A DNA stretch of 64,000 bases from NCBI RefSeq assembly GCF_910589235.1, contig NC_060968.1, positions 1,211,143 to 1,275,142 on the forward strand, read 5' to 3'. Shown here one piece after another: positions 1-12,839 of the stretch (positions are counted from its first letter, which is position 1; the number at the start of each line of letters is the position of its first letter). A program made the position numbers and the translations under genes. A model generated the notes under the pieces. It did not search any database, had not been told where the DNA came from, and was given only the letters and a program-made list of their open reading frames with translations. This DNA is from Vespa crabro. Lineage: Eukaryota; Arthropoda; Insecta; Hymenoptera; Vespidae.

Positions 1-1058
1 TTGTACATTTTTGAAGGACTTTCGTCATAAAATAGTACCCGTTAATCGTAACGTATAAGTGTCACGTACATTACGAATATGTCGTGAACTGTTTGACCAT
101 ATGAACTCTAATTTACGCCTACATGTTGGTAACATATTTCCATAAATCACGTGATTAGAAAACGTCCTCGAAAATTTTTCCTCAATAATGCATAATATAT
201 AGATAATAGTGTGTAATTATACACACACACACACATGTTTTCTTATTTTTCACTTGACATTAAATTAAAAAAAATTCCATTTATGATAATAATTTGGTAT
301 ACATACATACACACACATTATTGTACGACTTACAAAAATGAATATAAACGAAAATTCGATAAACAAAAAGAAAAAAATAAATAATTATTAATTCATTCTA
401 TAAGGATCGAAAGATATTGTCCTGTTTTTTTTGTCTTATCTTTATCTTTATTAATTTTAGAAATAAATATGAAAAAATTCGATTCCTTGATCAAAAGAAA
501 GGATAATGATCAGTTAATGTATTTTTAAAATAACTAAATAACTTTTTTTTAGATGTATGACTCTCAAGAGTTCTTGAAATCGTCTTGCTCATAATCGTGG
601 ATTACGTTTCATAACATTCGATTCTCAATTTTTTTACATTTTTTTTTCTTATTGCTTTCAAACAGTTATTAAAGATTCATGTAATATTCCACACATAAAA
701 GAGATATTCTTTTTTACTGATTATAATGTTATGAAAGATGATATTGAAAAAAAACTGTAAATCTCGGCGAGCAAGAGTCATAAGTCAAGTGTATGAATAT
801 TTCTCTATGAAAAAATATTAATCACGATACATGCATTTTTCACTGGAAATTCTGTTAAAATGTCATGTGCAATTCATTAATTAATAAAAAATTGTTTTCA
901 TCATGATTATTGTCAAGATTATTTATTATGTTAATTTTCCCTTTTAGTTTTTACAATACATACATACTATATATTCCATGCATACATTACGCTTTTACGA
1001 ACATTATGATATTACGATCAACTTTTTCGAACGGATATGAATACATAAGGAATAAAAA

Positions 1059-1110
<52 letters not shown>

Positions 1111-3427
1111 GAACCATACGATATATAATAGTAAGTATAAAAATGACAGTGTGTGAATTTCAAACTAATAAGCGATTAGTTTTTTGTAACTTGAATTTTA
1201 ATTAGAATTTAAATGTAATTGCAAAAAAATATATAGTTGATTATATTCCTTTTCATGGATTAAAAAAAAAAAAAAAGAAAAAGAAGAACAAGAAATAAAA
1301 AGAAAAGAAAAACCCTGATGAAATAGTCTAACCTCTATTCCGAATTACGATTTTCATTTTTTTATATATATAGAACTTTTATTAATATACAAGCAAAAAT
1401 ATACGTCTATAGATTTAACGAGTTAAGTATATTAAACCATTTGTAGTCTTTGTAGTCTTTTTATCTAATTTATTATTATTTATATTATTCCTTATTATTA
1501 TTTATAGTCTTTTTATCTAATTATAGTATTGAAAGTCTTATAATATGCAATATAGTATAAAAATATCATATCCTTGGTTTTACTCGAATTACGAATCTAA
1601 ACACTTGTCATTGCACTAAACATTGCTTATAAAATTTCTGTTTCCAATATATAAAGGTAAACTACAAAATTTTCTAAAATCTAACAACATCTCAGAAACT
1701 GAAAATGACATTAGCATAGGTTGAACATATTTTCACTTATTTTGATCATAAAATCATCTGTTCAACATTAAAATGGATTAATTTAATTTATCGTGTGATA
1801 TATTTTTTGTGTGAACATTATGATCTTTTATTTCGCTTTAAATCGATTAACAAAATTTGAGTATCAATTTTCATAAGTAAACAAGCAGGCGATCAGTTTA
1901 CTTTACAAACATACCCTTCAAGGGTATATATGAAAATCAACAGTAAGAATATGTAAAGAACTTCTTCTCTTTTATTACATATTTTAAGAATACCAAAATA
2001 CGAAATTTAATTTTTATGACAAATGTTTTTACGTACCAACACTGAAATGCAGACGTAATTCTCGATTGATTTTGATTAACAAAATTTCATTTTAAAGATA
2101 AAGATTTTTTTAAGTGATGACGTGAACTATTCTCAACAAAAAAAAAAAAAAAAACCATTTTTGATACATTTTTTTCCCCCAAAGAAAATAAAACTTTTTC
2201 AAAAATTCGATAAAATTAATTCTTGATTTAAAGTATTATCTTTAAAATAAGATCTTTTTTTTTTTTATATATAAATATAATTTCGAATAAAGACGAAAAC
2301 TGTGAACGAAAGAGAAAATAACCTTGTACACGTATTCATTTGTATTCATTATACATCACAAAAAATTGATTTGAATAAAGTTTGATATGAATTTTAACAA
2401 TAATGATAATGACAAGAATATTAAAAATTTATGTAAATATTACTTTACGACAATACCGATTAAGATTGCTATCCCTTACCTTGATATAATGTTAACATAG
2501 TAAATGTTATTTATCATTGATATAGAAAAGAATCATTTTTCGCTTATAAAGCGCAAACGAGTTGAAATAGATAGTTCTAATAGGTCATAAATTAACTCAC
2601 ACTTTTCATTCTTTTATATGACAAATTTTCTACTCCATTTGTTTTTTATTTCCATTGTCATATCTTTACTAATTTTTTTTTTGTTCTATTAATTATCCTA
2701 TCATTTTCCTAAATTCCTCGCTTTTATCGTTTAATTTTCTTTCTTTTTATTTCATTATCCCCTCTTTCTAATTCCTATTCCATTTATATCTCTTAACTTT
2801 ATATTTAACTATACTTTTTATTCTCATTCTGCTTCTTCACTTCTTCACTTCTTCATTTTTTCTCTATTTTATTGTATTCTTAATTGTAACTTCTATTTCT
2901 AATTCCGTCATACGATCTTTTCTTTTATTGACCTTCATATCTTTATATTCAATAAATATCTACGTTTACATATGTGCGCGCACGTATAATACGCACACAT
3001 TGTGTAATATTATTCTATAATATTATATACATATATATATAAAAGATTTTTTTTATTAAATACTTTTTTTTATTTAACTGTACCTCTTCTTGAAATATAA
3101 TTATTTTATATCATTAAACTGGTTATGCATTGAACAACTGTTTTATAGAAATCAATCTTAAAATCTAGTTCTAGACTATATTATTATTACTTTTTTCTTT
3201 CCCCAATGTAGTTCATACTCAATTACAAAATAAAACTAGATACGTTAGTCTCATTTAGAAACGATATCAATTAATTCATCACATGCTACATTTAGATTAC
3301 ATATTTAGCCCATAATATACGTACTATTAATTTAATTAAAACATAGTACTTATATTACAGACTCTTTAAAATAATTAATTTTTTTAAATAAAAAAATATA
3401 TATCCATTGTAAATAGAAGTGATTATT
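1..3427. other. AT-rich gene-free stretch
   Basis: No reading frame here looks like protein: the open frames are short and made of AT-rich low-complexity codons. It holds homopolymer A and T runs, a short (AC)n tract near 225 and a (TA)n tract near 1065-1103. It may be intergenic or part of a long intron of a gene outside the window; the sequence does not decide this. Confidence 0.6.
1065..1103. repeat. (TA)n microsatellite
   Basis: Nearly pure TA dinucleotide tract of about 39 bp. It produces a spurious Ile-Tyr repeat frame. Confidence 0.9.
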
Positions 3428-4433
3428 TGTATAGTTCTGATACCTATTAAGTAAACCTTATAATGAGTTATGGGGCCAGAATTGCTTTGTTGTTGTTTGA
3501 TCTCATAATTATGATCAGACTAACGAAGACAGTTCTTTAAATTTAAGTATGACATTAGCAAGTCAGTTATTGAAAATTGCATGACAATTCAACAATATAT
3601 TGAGTATTTAGCTGTTGACGATAAAGAGATTAAAGAAAAATGAATTATGAACAGAATGTTAGAAATGTTACCATCAAAATTTCAGCATTCTTTTATTATT
3701 TGGGATAATATTAATGGTGCAAATAAGAACCTAATAAGAGTATTTAAAATGATATTGTTAATGTTAAATATAATTTTTATGAAAAAATTAGTGTCGAAAA
3801 AAGAATCACTGGAACTAAAGTTTTTCTGATAGGAAATCGAAATAAAAATTCAAAAGAAGTGCCTAAAGTTCTGAATCAAAAAGCTCTGTCTCTGAAGATT
3901 CAAATGATGATCTAACAATTTAGATCATTACGATTCTGATAACTTCATTCAACTATCAAATCAAACCAAATTCAGCATAAAACTTTAAATCTGTGTAATT
4001 GTTGTATTCTGAAAATGCCTGCCAAATTCACAAATTATACAATGGGCCATTGTTGTAAAGGAAATCAAGCATGTGCAATTACGATGGAGGAAATTGAAGA
4101 CATTTCTGTCTTAAAAGCCTTGAAAAATGAAAAGTAGCATAAAGAAATATTTGAAAAATTTAGATCTTTAATCAAAATGAAAACCTGGAAATAGTAGAAC
4201 TTTCAGAACAGATCTAATCTTTAACTTGAGTCTCACTGACTCCTATGTCAGAAACAAGATAACTAGATTCAAAATCTAACTTGTTGTTTGAGATTTTGAA
4301 TAAAAGAAAGAAATTGATTATTTTGAAACATTTAGTTTTAGTACTTGTTATCTATCAATTCGATTAATCCTTAGTCTTATAACTTTAAACAAAATTGTAT
4401 AGTTCTCATATTCATTAAGTAAACCTTATAAAA
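3428..4433 (+). mobile_element. Decayed copia-type (Ty1/copia) retrotransposon fragment
   Basis: A frame broken by stops around 3590-3835 reads like the gag of copia elements: after a stop comes the stretch MLEMLPSKFQHSFIIWDN, matching the family pattern of Leu-Pro-x-x-Phe followed by a Trp-Asp/Glu. Near 3990-4060 a degraded Cys/His cluster could be the remains of the CCHC zinc knuckle. A sequence of about 36 bp (starting tgtatagttct, ending gtaaaccttataa) occurs at both 3429-3463 and 4397-4433 in direct orientation with a few mismatches, as expected for what remains of two long terminal repeats. Immediately inside the left copy, 3466-3480 (agttatggggccaga) resembles the copia primer site complementary to the anticodon arm of initiator tRNA-Met. 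Protease, integrase and reverse transcriptase are absent. The element is dead; exact ends are uncertain. Confidence 0.5.
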
Positions 4434-4585
4434 CTTTTGTTTTATTTTTAACGCTTTGTAACTTTTAAGTCATATATTCATATATATATTTTATTTCATT
4501 TTAACATTAATTATCTGTCCATATTCAAATGATTATTTGCTAAGTATATTTATAAGTTATTCTATATAGTATACTATACGTTATA

Positions 4586-4666
4586 TTGGGTTGGCAACTA
4601 AATGATTGCGAATTTTGACGATAGATGGACTTTACACTTTCCGCAATCACTTAGTTGCCAACCCAA
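4586..4666. mobile_element. Mariner-type MITE (81 bp)
   Basis: The ends are near-perfect inverted repeats of about 25 bp. The left end begins ttgggttggcaactaa and the right end, read on the other strand, begins with the same 16 bases; the next bases match with one change. A TA dinucleotide flanks each side (4584-4585 and 4667-4668), the target duplication of the Tc1/mariner superfamily. No coding capacity remains, so it would have needed a transposase in trans. The terminal sequence is of a type I recognise from hymenopteran mariner elements. Confidence 0.9.
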
Positions 4667-6570
4667 TAAATCTACTAGAAATTAATATTATAGAAACTAG
4701 ACTGTATATTATAAATAGAAACTTATAAGTTACAATAATATAATTATATATTATAAGTATACTAGTATAACTATACTATACTATACACTAGTACAATATA
4801 TATGCATACCTATATACATAATAACATAAATTTCACTTATATAATTTTCTTTTCTATGAAGCAAATTAAATTACAAAAGATTAATATTAAATAAAATTCT
4901 TCTCTTCCTCATTAGATGGTAGCACTTCTCATTTCCTTCTAATAATCTAATAAGTTTATCGACTTTTACATATTACCTGCCGAACAAATATGCTAATATT
5001 ATGTAAAAAAAAAAAAAAAAGAAATATTATGTTTAATAAGGTAATCATCTTCCCTTTTTTTCAGATATTTATGTCATTATCTATTGTTTGTCTTCTTTTC
5101 TCTTAATATTTCATAATCTCTTTTATTTGATCAAATTATCCTCTTAAAAGTTTATTTCACTTCTCATTTTAAACATCTCACTTAATCTATTCTTTATTGC
5201 TTTCATTTTTTACTTAAAAAAAAAAAAAAAAAAAAAAAAGAGAGAGAGAGAAAGAGAGAGAAATCATTTATCAAATTCTTTTTTAATTTTGCAACAATCG
5301 GACAAAAAAAATTACACCTAACTTTATGACGAAGAAGATACTAGTCCAATCTAAAACCATTACTAAAGTCAACCACATATGCAATCATAACATATTGGAA
5401 ATCGACAACAAGATTCTCGGTTTTATATAATATACATACTTTAATGAACAACCATAACGAGAAATCTTGTTTTAGATGCGTGCCTTATTTCTTAATTATT
5501 TTCCAATTATAATATCTTTTTTCACTTTCGAATATCATTAATTTTGCTCCTGTGAATATTTTCAGTTTGGTTTTTGAATTCAAAGAAATAATTAAATGGA
5601 TAAAAGTATTCAATATTGTTAATTTATAAGAGATATGATACCTGAAAGTCAAATAAAGATAATGCACGTTTTAATATTTAATTATATTAATGATATATGA
5701 ACGAATATTACTTTCAAAATCACCAACGCTTCACTTTTCTTTTTCCACTCTTTTTTTTCCTTCTTTCCTTTCTCATTTACAGATTATTTATAACATATTA
5801 CTTTGCCAAATGACTTTTTCTTCCATCTTCCAAATGATAGATATACATACGTGCAAACATGAACAATTCTTTTTATTTTTGCTACTTTTTTTTTAAGAAA
5901 AAAAGTTGTAAAAGAAATAAAAATTAATTCATAGGGATTTTATATATATATATAAATATAAATACATACACGTGTATATATATAATAGAGCCAAAAAAGA
6001 AAATTCAAGGTTACAAAAAAACAATTGAAATAGATATTTTCTATTAATTTTGTAAAAGTATTAATCATTAAAAAAATGAATATATATATATATATATATA
6101 TACATAAACACACGTGCGCGTCGCAAGTATGTATAAATTTTAATATTTTATATAAATATTTATTAATTAATATAATATAATATAATATAATATAATAATA
6201 ATATATAATTAAATTAATTAATATAGTGGAAAGTAAAATTAATTAAATATAATTAATAATATTATATATATTTTAATATACATATATACCCTAATATTAT
6301 ATATTATTATTGTCAATATTGAAATACAATCTTTTTTTTTTATATATGCCCATCAATAATGTGAAAAAAACAAAAAGAAATAATTTTTATTTCTTTCGAA
6401 ATTTATCGAAAACTTTAGAATATCATTGATTATATATGTTCTTGCATAAGATTACAAAAAAGACGAAAATCTTTAAATAAATTATTAAAGTTGAAATCAA
6501 AGATCACAATCTTACGACATAGACGTAACATTGAAAACATTCAATACATGGAATCATTATTATTGACTCA

Positions 6571-6657
6571 TTTAAAAACTTGTTAGAATATGATGGTATA
6601 TTTACTATATATTTATTTAAAAACTTGTTAGAATATGATGGTATATGTACTATATAT
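6571..6657. repeat. 45-bp tandem duplication
   Basis: Two adjacent copies of a 45-bp unit begin with tttaaaaacttgttagaata at 6571 and 6616. They are almost identical, so the duplication is recent. No coding meaning is apparent. Confidence 0.85.
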
Positions 6658-7171
6658 AAAATATATGTATATGCCTATTGCTGGTGTTAACTATACAGAC
6701 AAGTGTTAAGGCAATCATATGAAAACATACGTAAATCATTTGAATGAATTTTAACTACTTATCTCATTGACTTTCAAATAAAAGATTTTCTTTTCTTGTT
6801 GAAAAGAAGTTTTTTCAATGTTCCTTGCATTAATTAATATTTTTTAAACCTAATGTAAAATTATGTTAATTAATTTTTTGCAATCGTGAATATCTACGTA
6901 TAAATATACATTTGTAGTTTCATTAATAAAATTTTTTACTTCAATGATATATAAAAAGATTTGCAATATGAGTTAAAAAAAAATATTTAAAAAAATGTAA
7001 AAAAAAATTTGTGTTGTAACATAGCAAGGTTGATTATATATTTAGATTATAATTATTTTTTTGCACAATACGGTTATAATACAGTTTAAGAGGAGAACTT
7101 TCTTATATAATATAATAGTAATATCTTATATAATATAAAATATTTATTTGGAAACTCATTTAAATACGTTT

Positions 7172-7175
<4 letters not shown>

Positions 7176-7227
<52 letters not shown>
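7176..7227. repeat. (TA)n microsatellite
   Basis: Uninterrupted TA dinucleotide tract of about 52 bp. Confidence 0.9.
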
Positions 7228-7229
<2 letters not shown>

Positions 7230-8384
7230 GATTTTTACTATACGTAAAAGAAAATCATACGGCAAAAATAATGAATCATTTGAATAAATTTTAATTTTTA
7301 ATTTCATAGATAAAATATACTTTTTTTGTTTATTCTATTTCTTTTTTTCCCGCTGCTCTTTTTATATAATATGATCAAAGTTGAGAAGAAAAATTCTTTT
7401 GTAAAATAATATCGTTAATTAATTGCCATGATCGTATGATTTGTTATAGCTTGATTATTGTTTTTTTTATCCTATGTTCAAAATCAAGTTAATATGTTGA
7501 ATGCCATGGGTGTCATTGCTGATCACCAATGCCATGATTAGTAAAAACATATGATTTAGAATAAATGTCAATATTTATAAATTTTTCAACGTAATCATCG
7601 TTACTACAATGGTATGAAGACCCCCAATGAAATAAATTCATTAAACATGATTATACACCTTAATTTATCTATTATATATAATATTTCATTTAACATGTTA
7701 ATGACCAACAAATAAAGACATTAAAAAGCTTCAAAATAAAATTCGATCGCTGACATTGGAGAAATTGTAACTCAATTACATCAAAACGTCATCAAAAATC
7801 TAGGAAAAAGAAAATAGTATTGTTCAAAAAGTGCTATGTGTGCAATTTTATCGATATTCATACATAATTGTGGTCGATGACACTATATGTTACACACATA
7901 CACACATATATATATACACACACACACAAATTTCTTTTTTCTTTTTTTATTTTAAACGCTACATTTAAGAAAGAAAAGAAGAACGGTAAAACTTATTGGA
8001 CTAAACTAAAATATCTAGTTAATTTATATTATGATCTATATAATATATACATATTATACAAAAAAATCTAATATTGATATGAAAATCTTAATGTATGTAT
8101 ATATTTGTAATTTATCGAAAACTCTTATTGTCCAATGAAATTATGTCCATCCAAAGGTATAAATTACTTAATTTGTAATGATATTCTTATTTTATAAAGA
8201 AAAAAATAAAAATAAAAAATCAAATTTTTTATTCAACAAATAAAATTCCAATGCGCATGACTAAATTAATAAATATTAATAACATAAAATTCAAAATTTT
8301 TCTGTATGTTTATGACTTCACTATAATTACAATTCATTTTTATTTTTTCTATGACGTCATGCTTCACATAGAAAAAATATACTA

Positions 8385-8386
<2 letters not shown>

Positions 8387-8421
<35 letters not shown>
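8387..8421. repeat. (TA)n microsatellite
   Basis: Uninterrupted TA dinucleotide tract of about 35 bp. Confidence 0.9.
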
Positions 8422-8423
<2 letters not shown>

Positions 8424-9666
8424 ATATGTGTATATATAGGATGTATCATACATGTAGGACTCATGGCAACATACAATTAATGTAAGTCCTTGATGAATGT
8501 AATTCAGTCATCTAATATATAGACGTCTATACGTGAATCGTTTTTCTAATAGACATCTACCAGATAAGAAAACATTTCAAAGATTAGGTGAACGTTTACG
8601 AGATACAGTTTATTATATCTAGAATTTTTGAAAGATTGAGAAATTTTTCTGATATGACTTTGATTCCAAATTTATATACAAACCAAAAGTATCTTTTTCT
8701 ATCATCTTCTATGAAGAGTAACAGAAACACAGAAATAAATATAACTTTGAGATAAGGTCAATCGTGAGACACTTTTTTGTATGAACTTTTATTCATCGTG
8801 TTCTTTTTTCTGTCTCCTATCCATTCGTAAAAACGGATTCTGATATTATAATATCATATATATAGAATATATTATCAACTAATCGAAAAAGTATAAGACG
8901 AATAATTTCGTATACTACGAATAGCTTTTATATCGTATTGTTTTACTTCTTCTATTGTCTCTTATCTCTTATCATATTTCAAATGACCTAATCTCATCGT
9001 GCGCGTAATCAAGGAAAAAAATGATTCCCTGAATTATTACTCATTCAATATTATTATTATCATTATTATTTAAGACAATATCATTTAATATTTCAGTTTA
9101 ATTCCAATTAAGAAATATGTAGATACTTTTATCGATCGATAAAAGTGTATCAAATAAATAAGATTTTTCATGTGGGAAAAGAGAAAAAGAATTTGTTTTT
9201 TTCTCTATTATGGCAGCATTCAAAAATGAACATTTTGTAATAATTATTGACATTGTATTAAAAAGATTTGATAATTTTTCGATGGAAAAAAAAAAAAAAA
9301 ATATTCTAAAGAAATATTATTTCTAAAAAGAAATAATATTCTAATATTTATTTAAATTGTAAACGAAAAAAATTATGAAAAGTATTTATTTTGATACGAA
9401 AATGATACGCGAAATGATATTGTATAAACGAGTAATTTCGAAATATAAAAAAAAAAAAAAAGGAATAAAGAAAAAAGGCTTACCCACAATTATTGGTATA
9501 TTGGTATATTAAATGCAAAAAGTTCGAATTTCACTCCAAAGAAATATCAACGACGTTTTATTTTATTATTCTTTTAAAATAATTTAATGTTTCGAAAAAG
9601 GTCATGTTAAAAATCGCATTTTTTTATTGTTTTGTAATATATATATTTACAGAATATATATATTTG

Positions 9667-9668
<2 letters not shown>

Positions 9669-9705
<37 letters not shown>
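9669..9705. repeat. (TA)n microsatellite abutting a MITE
   Basis: TA tract of about 37 bp that runs directly into the left end of the mariner-type element at 9706. Insertion into a TA repeat fits the TA target preference of that superfamily. Confidence 0.85.
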
Positions 9706-9708
<3 letters not shown>

Positions 9709-9831
9709 GGACCGGAAAGTAATTTCGTTTCTGCGCATGTCGATATTTGATTATGATTAAAAATAAAAACTTGTTAAAAATTTATTCGTTTGAATTTAAT
9801 TTAAGAAAGCGACATTACTTTCCGGTCCACC
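9706..9831. mobile_element. Mariner-type MITE (about 126 bp)
   Basis: The left end starts aggggaccggaaagtaat. The right end read in reverse starts aggtggaccggaaagtaat, giving inverted repeats of about 26-28 bp with one indel and two or three substitutions. Both ends are next to TA dinucleotides. There is no coding capacity. It is a different family from the element at 4586. The interior contains the palindromic core tgcgca in a context (ttctgcgcatgtc) that recurs upstream of the odorant receptor genes. Confidence 0.8.
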
Positions 9832-10775
9832 TAATATATGTGTAACGTAATCTTTTTCTCTCATATATTATACAAAATGAGCTAGTACTTATGTAAATGG
9901 TCTGGAATAATGGTCTATATCTTATCAGTATTGATATTTTGACATTAGAACTTTTAATATTTATTTTTCTATAATAACGAAAAAAAGTAAGTATATACAT
10001 TTATTCTTGAAAAATACTAGTATTATATAATATTAAAATGTTAAAAACAGGGTATTAAACAAAATATATCTTCTAATATCTCAAATAACACAATTTGATC
10101 ATTTCCATCAACTCAAATTCAGTTCTTATTCTTCGATCGATAAATACATATTCTCTAATTGTTCATATTTTCTAATCGAATATTATACTGTCATGCAAAA
10201 TAATCGATATATTAATATCCCGAATATAAATCTAATTTATATCAATACGACTAATAATCAATTTTCTTTATATATATATATATATATAAAGAAAATGTTC
10301 TGTATATAATACCATAATAAATCATATCAATTAACGAACATTCTTGGCCTCATAAACTATATATTTTTTTTCTTTAATAGATATATCGTTTCGCTTAAAA
10401 CAATACAAAAAAAAATCGATCTTTTCAATCATTCGAACATTTGTTGAAAATGACAAATGTTATAATGAAGACTATAAAAATCGTCGTTAAACTAAGTATA
10501 ATCTCTAAATTAATAATTACTATGCAAATTAAGATAGAAAAAATAGAAATAGAATAAATAAATAAATAAATAAAAACAAATAAAAAAGAAAACCAAATAA
10601 AAAATAAAAATAAAAATAAAAATGGCTTCTAATTTCTGAAAGAGAAAATTGCGCGTCCGACATGACACTGAGATTATCACTGCCAATGAACCATAATACT
10701 TGAAAATATCACTAGTTTATAATACGGTTAATAGCGTGTATTATTTGAGTCAGACCTATAATATTATCCCTTTCT

Positions 10776-10779
<4 letters not shown>

Positions 10780-10835
<56 letters not shown>
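10780..10835. repeat. Compound (TA)n(GA)n microsatellite
   Basis: A TA tract of about 29 bp is followed directly by a GA tract of about 26 bp, then GA-rich sequence to about 10880. Confidence 0.9.
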
Positions 10836-10842
<7 letters not shown>

Positions 10843-11307
10843 AGAAGAAAAGAAAAAAGGAAAGAGAAAGAAAGAGAACATTTTTAAATAATAAAATGAA
10901 ACAAATTTCAAGTTTATCGAGTACGAAACTAATAACACACACGCCATCGTCTATACATTGTATATACATACATACTTTGTATGAATATGGCGAATAGAAA
11001 TTTCTGAAAAAGCCTGTAATTATAACCGGGAAGAACAAAGGTATCATTGACCATTACTATAGTTTGTAATTTACGCTCTCGACGCGTGTTTCATCTTATT
11101 ACTATATTGATACTTTGCTCGTATACCGTTTTACTCTATTGTCCTCTCTTTCTTTCTCTAGATATATATATATACATATATATTTTCTCTGTAAATCAGT
11201 TTATAGCTAATTTATCGGTTTTATAGGTTATTATAGTTATGTACATATATATTTGTCGATATTTTCACATCGACAAATTTGCTTGATAGATAAATTGTCT
11301 CTAACTA

Positions 11308-11311
<4 letters not shown>

Positions 11312-11369
<58 letters not shown>
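11312..11369. repeat. (CT)n microsatellite
   Basis: Pure CT dinucleotide tract of about 29 units. It generates a spurious Leu-Ser frame. Confidence 0.95.
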
Positions 11370-11374
<5 letters not shown>

Positions 11375-11709
11375 TCGTTACTCTTCTCTGATAAAAAGCC
11401 CTTTTTATATTAAAATCTATAATGAACAATATCATTTTTTAGTATGATAGGTATACATACATATATATATATATATGTATGTATATGTATGTACATGCTA
11501 GAAAAATAAAGTTAGTATACTCAAGTATCGATCGAGAAACTCGACACTTTGTCGTATCCCTCCGCGAAAACGAAAAGTAGTGCGTTTTTATTTCTTTCTT
11601 TGATATCACTATAATAATATTTCTTGAATAACTTCTATATATATGTACAATGTCATATATAGTTTAATATATAATATAAAAGGAAAACAATGACATCGAA
11701 TTATATACA

Positions 11710-11712
<3 letters not shown>

Positions 11713-11770
<58 letters not shown>
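11713..11770. repeat. (TA)n microsatellite
   Basis: Pure TA dinucleotide tract of about 58 bp. Confidence 0.95.
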
Positions 11771-11771
<1 letters not shown>

Positions 11772-12439
11772 GCACAATAGGTTAGAGTCATAGGTCCATA
11801 TTTATAAAAACGCAATAGAGGACAATGGCGAATATGAATTTAGCAAATTTTGTATTTATATACATACCTTATTGAAAGGTCAGGATTAAAAAATTTTAAC
11901 GTGTATTAGATGAAACCGGTTCACATTATTTGGATAGACAGAGAAATGCAAATCTATCTCTTATCTACATAATAATGACAATAGATATACATATATATAT
12001 ATGTATATCTATATATATATATATAATATAAACGCTTTTATATATATATTCATATGCTGGAAAATACAGAGACGATCGATCGTTCTTCCTTTCTTTAGTT
12101 AGGCGTCTCTTCATAAAGCGCGAATTTGTACTGTTATATCTTTAAGCGTCTTCTAATCCATGCAGAAACTCTCTATTGAAAATCGATAATTTTTAGAAAT
12201 ATACTTACCTAAACGATATTATTTTATGAGATATGTAATGTTATAATTAAAGAAAAGAATTGGAATCGAATGCTAGAAAGACTCACCCGATACGAATGAA
12301 ACGTAATATCCTCTCCGTTGTTTCTCTCTTTCTCTCTCTGTATATATTTGTATATATACTCTTTTTCGCTAATTTTTTTTTTTCTTGTCGTTCAAAGAAC
12401 AACAGCCAGTCTTTTATATGTTTATTTTTCTATTGAGAT

Positions 12440-12835
12440 TCTAGTTTAATAGCACACACGAGATGGCCTCGAAGACGACGGCGACGGCGACAGCGACAGC
12501 AATAGCGACGGCGACGGCGACGGCGAGGACGATACACAAAACTCGACGCAGAACACTTCCTCTTTAATGGCGCTAAACTACAAACTTTACCACCGGCTTG
12601 TCGCAGAAGACTGACTGGCGTCCGGCTCGGGAGCATCTTGTTATTATTGAATTAGGCCCGTGGTCTGACATCAGACCATGTGGCGCCGACCAATCGGAGC
12701 ATATCTTTTACTCGCGCATGCGTATTACGTATTTCGATGCCACTATGCCGCATCGACGTCATTCTTCTCGCCAAGTCGGCAGGACCAACTGTTGTTACTT
12801 CGAATCCTTACGTTGTGCTTTATTGCTTTCTTTTT
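12440..12835. promoter_or_regulatory. GC-rich promoter-like island
   Basis: In a surrounding of very low GC this 0.4-kb block is rich in G, C and CpG. It carries an inverted CCAAT box (gaccaatcgg, near 12688), an NRF1-like palindrome (cgcgcatgcg, near 12713), and a short dyad tggtctgacatcagacca near 12661-12678. A six-base/triplet repeat lies at its left part. Such a block resembles the promoter and 5' exon of a housekeeping gene. The direction is not clear: a minus-strand transcript would read the repeat as an Arg-rich segment, but no downstream exon can be identified, so the gene body could lie left of the window or the block could be untranslated. Confidence 0.4.
12474..12533. repeat. (GACGGC)n-type triplet repeat
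   Basis: About 60 bp of imperfect gac/ggc/gca triplets. Read on the minus strand it gives an Arg-rich run; the frame is short and unsupported by splice sites or similarity, so I do not call a protein. Confidence 0.8.
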
Positions 12836-12839
12836 TCTA

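Larger units (their letters stand above)
4669..9668. other. AT-rich gene-free stretch with repeats
   Basis: No protein-like frame is visible. It contains poly(A)/(GA) near 5220-5265, several (TA)n tracts, a 45-bp tandem duplication at 6571-6657, and a weak resemblance between 6715-6760 and 7245-7290. Nothing suggests a gene, so it is either intergenic or intronic. Confidence 0.55.
9832..12440. other. AT-rich stretch with many microsatellites
   Basis: I see no gene. The stretch is dominated by (TA)n and (CT/GA)n tracts, which create open frames of repeated Ile-Tyr or Leu-Ser that are not real genes. Confidence 0.55.

Noticed and set aside
10712..11447. Frames rich in Leu-Ser and Ile-Tyr repeats
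   Set aside because: They are translations of (CT)n, (GA)n and (TA)n microsatellites.
12430..12636. Minus-strand Arg-rich frame
   Set aside because: Derived from the gac/ggc repeat; no similarity, no splice partner.
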